Assembly (NCBI GenBank): GCA_913062655.1
Contig: CAJXXO010000111.1
Span: 1 to 7,921, forward strand
DNA: 7,921 nt
Direction of reading: 5' to 3'
Origin: an uncultured Bacteroidota bacterium
GTDB taxonomy: Bacteria > Bacteroidota > Bacteroidia > Chitinophagales > S012-47
The notes under the pieces: generated by a model
What the model was told of the DNA's origin: nothing
What the model saw: the letters and a program-made list of their open reading frames with translations, nothing else
The model's database searches: none
Position numbers and translations under genes: made by a program
In this document: one piece after another, positions 6,239-7,921 of the stretch
Numbering within the stretch: position 1 is the first letter of the stretch
Layout of the letters: every line of letters begins with the position of its first letter

Positions 6239-6280
6239 TTGTACAACATTTGATAATTACTACCTTAGTGTCAATTGACA
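6233..6280. repeat. Repeated TGTCAATTG, second copy in a perfect palindrome; candidate operator
   Basis: TGTCAATTG occurs at 6233-6241 and again at 6269-6277, 36 bp apart, in the 61-bp region between two divergent genes. The second copy extends to TGTCAATTGACA (6269-6280), a perfect 12-bp inverted repeat. The first overlaps the TTG start of the glycosyltransferase and is an imperfect palindrome. Paired palindromes in a divergent promoter are a common layout for dimeric regulators. Binding is inference. Confidence 0.45.
6239..6268 (+). promoter_or_regulatory. Possible Bacteroidota-type promoter of the histidine kinase gene
   Basis: TTG at 6239-6241 and TACCTTAG at 6261-6268 are separated by 19 bp. 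This fits the Bacteroidota primary-sigma layout (-33 TTG, -7 TAnnTTTG), with one mismatch in the -7 element. It would start transcription near 6275, inside the 12-bp palindrome at 6269-6280 and about 25 nt before ATG 6300. Pattern match only. Confidence 0.3.
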
Positions 6281-6299
6281 CATGAAACCCTAAGCCTTA

Positions 6300-7921
6300 A
6301 TGCCCCAGGATAACCCCAAAAATACAGCCCTTTTGTCTTCCACAAAGCTTGCCGCAGCGCAAACCGTCTCCATTGGCTGGGTATGGGTCACAAAAGATGG
6401 CGCATTGCGCTACCCCAGTTCAGCGTTCTTGGCCCTTCAGCACTTTACAGCAGACAACTGGCGCGACAGCTCCTTATCCGATTGGTTGCAGTTGTGGGAC
6501 ACTCCGCTGCGTTCTCCGGTGTTGACCCAACCATTTTTAACTACACTTCCCAAGGCAAATCTAGTGGCACACTATCAGCCGCTGGACATACCGGATGTAG
6601 CATTTATCGGGGTAATTCACATCTGGCCCAGTATGCCCGCCAATCAGTTGGAATTGACCGGCTATCGTGCGATTCTGGACAACTCCCTGCATGCCTTGTA
6701 CCTGATGGATAAGGACTTACAGCTTGTTGCCTACAACAAAGTGGCCGAACATGAGGCTGCACAAGCGTTGAATAAAGAATTATTTGTGGGCATGGACTTT
6801 CGCACGCTGGTAATGGACGATGTGAAAGAAGATTTTGAAGCAAGAGTGGAGAAAGTACTTGCGGGAGAAGAGGTGCTGGATACCATTCGATATGATTTCC
6901 CGGGCTTTCCTTACTTCTATTTTGAAGTGCACTACAAACCTGTATACAATGCTGACGGCACTCTGTTTGGATTAACCTTTGCCTCCAAAAACATAACGGA
7001 GCAGGAGGTAGCCAAGCAAACCTTGCAGGAGGAAGTAACCATGCGGACCAAAGTGCTGGACGCCATGATGGATGGCTTTGTGTTGCTCAATGCCGAAGGG
7101 CAGTATGTACAGGCGAATGAGAGCTATCTGCGCACCATCGGTTACCCGGAGGAAGAGCTCTACGACATGCATCTCTATGATTTTGAGCACCTCCGCACCC
7201 CTAATGAAGTAGCCGACCTGCTGCACCAGATCACCGAATTAGGTACACTGCAGTTTGAGTCGCGCCATAAAACCGCAGATGGGAGGTTTGTGATGTATGA
7301 CATCAAAGCCGTAAGCATCAAACAATACAAAGAAAACGGCCCTCTTATCGCCTTCGTAATGCGCGACATCACAGATCAAAAGCGCATAGAGCTGGAGATG
7401 CAGAAGTATGCGCTGGTGACTGAGAATAGCCTGTCTGGCATCCTTGTGGTCGATGATGAGGGGAACATTGACTATGCCAACGAAGCGGTGACACAGATTA
7501 CAGGTTTCGGCTGGAGCGAAATGGAGGACCTCTCTTTCAGGGAATGGCTTCAATTGCTGCAACCCAGCCCGCAACGTAAGGGAGAAAGCTGGTGGGAGGC
7601 GTGGAAGGAAGGGCAACCCTTCCAACAGGAGATAAGCTTACTGCATAAGAATGGCAGCACGCTTTGGTTGGAAGTATTTATGCAGCCAAGTATCGCATTT
7701 ATCTCGCAAGCGCGCCTGTCGGTTATCTTGTTAATCGACATTACTGAGCGGAAGCGCAACGAAAGGGAACGGACCAAATTGATTGATGATTTGATTGAGC
7801 GGAATAAAAACCTACAGGAGTTCGCCTATGTGCTTTCTCACAATATCCGTGGACCGCTGTCCAATATTATGGGGCTCACGCAACTGATCGAATCTAAAGG
7901 AGCGCATATTCCCGAATTGCA
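6300..7921 (+). CDS. Multi-PAS sensor histidine kinase, 3' end outside the window
   Basis: An uninterrupted frame of 540 codons that runs off the right edge. Residues 1-121 form a Trp-rich region that may be a degenerate PAS-like domain (IGWVWVTKDGALRYPSS). Three PAS domains follow: about 122-234 (YRAILDNSLHALYLMDKDL to ASKNITEQE), 251-360 (VLDAMMDGFVLLNAEGQY to VMRDITDQK) and 370-485 (SLSGILVVDDEGNIDYAN to LLIDITERK). Each ends in the DIT-like motif typical of a PAS/PAC C-terminus. A linker coil then leads into HisKA, with the H-box FAYVLSHNIRGPLSNIMGL; His514 (codon 7839-7841) is the predicted phosphorylation site. The ATP-binding HATPase domain must lie beyond 7921. No transmembrane helix or signal peptide is seen, so this is a cytoplasmic sensor; the ligands are unknown. 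ATG 6300 is the first start after the in-frame TAA at 6291-6293. It diverges from the glycosyltransferase gene. Confidence 0.95.
   Translation, partial: MPQDNPKNTALLSSTKLAAAQTVSIGWVWVTKDGALRYPSSAFLALQHFTADNWRDSSLSDWLQLWDTPLRSPVLTQPFLTTLPKANLVAHYQPLDIPDVAFIGVIHIWPSMPANQLELTGYRAILDNSLHALYLMDKDLQLVAYNKVAEHEAAQALNKELFVGMDFRTLVMDDVKEDFEARVEKVLAGEEVLDTIRYDFPGFPYFYFEVHYKPVYNADGTLFGLTFASKNITEQEVAKQTLQEEVTMRTKVLDAMMDGFVLLNAEGQYVQANESYLRTIGYPEEELYDMHLYDFEHLRTPNEVADLLHQITELGTLQFESRHKTADGRFVMYDIKAVSIKQYKENGPLIAFVMRDITDQKRIELEMQKYALVTENSLSGILVVDDEGNIDYANEAVTQITGFGWSEMEDLSFREWLQLLQPSPQRKGESWWEAWKEGQPFQQEISLLHKNGSTLWLEVFMQPSIAFISQARLSVILLIDITERKRNERERTKLIDDLIERNKNLQEFAYVLSHNIRGPLSNIMGLTQLIESKGAHIPEL

Noticed and set aside
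1..7921. CRISPR array, tRNA/rRNA genes, transposase or insertion-sequence ends
   Set aside because: No regularly spaced repeats, tRNA-like cloverleaf sequence, rRNA-like stretch or transposase motif was seen on reading both strands, including around the junction.

Overview
This 7.9-kb window looks like a join of two unrelated genomes. The left part (about 1-2.4 kb) is GC-richer and reads as eukaryotic, probably microalgal or another protist. It holds an intact VOC/glyoxalase-like gene on the + strand (57-686). Convergent to it is the C-terminal part of an ATP-dependent NAD(P)HX dehydratase (NAXD/CARKD) on the - strand (795-1334), whose signature (RRCGGQGDVLAG, then GRSATTPDIL) is the eukaryotic version and not the bacterial YjeF/NnrD one. 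From 1335 to about 2412 no gene could be identified. Short open frames follow one another in different phases, as in spliced, frameshifted or non-coding eukaryotic DNA.

The right part (about 2.44 kb to the end) is compact, lower in GC, and typical of Bacteroidota. It begins in the middle of a sodium:solute symporter (SSS) gene, which has no 5' half and carries an in-frame TGA. Next comes a tight three-gene set on the + strand: a CsbD-family stress protein (3293-3529), a coiled-coil lipoprotein whose strong ribosome binding site overlaps the csbD stop codon (3540-3989), and an unknown 65-residue acidic protein (4052-4249). A clear intrinsic terminator (4254-4282) closes the set. A GT83 (ArnT/dolichyl-phosphate-mannose-like) membrane glycosyltransferase lies on the - strand (4532-6238). 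Diverging from it is a multi-PAS sensor histidine kinase that runs off the right edge just after its catalytic histidine (6300->7921).

The short divergent region between the last two genes carries TGTCAATTG twice, 36 bp apart, the second copy within a perfect 12-bp palindrome. This is a candidate operator. The simplest reading of the whole window is an alga- or protist-derived fragment fused in assembly to DNA from an associated Bacteroidota bacterium, with one nonsense codon on each side. A real transfer of a bacterial segment into a eukaryotic genome is possible, but nothing here requires it. The most interesting biological candidate is the csbD-lipoprotein-65-residue set, which looks like a small envelope or osmotic stress module whose last two members I cannot match to a named family.
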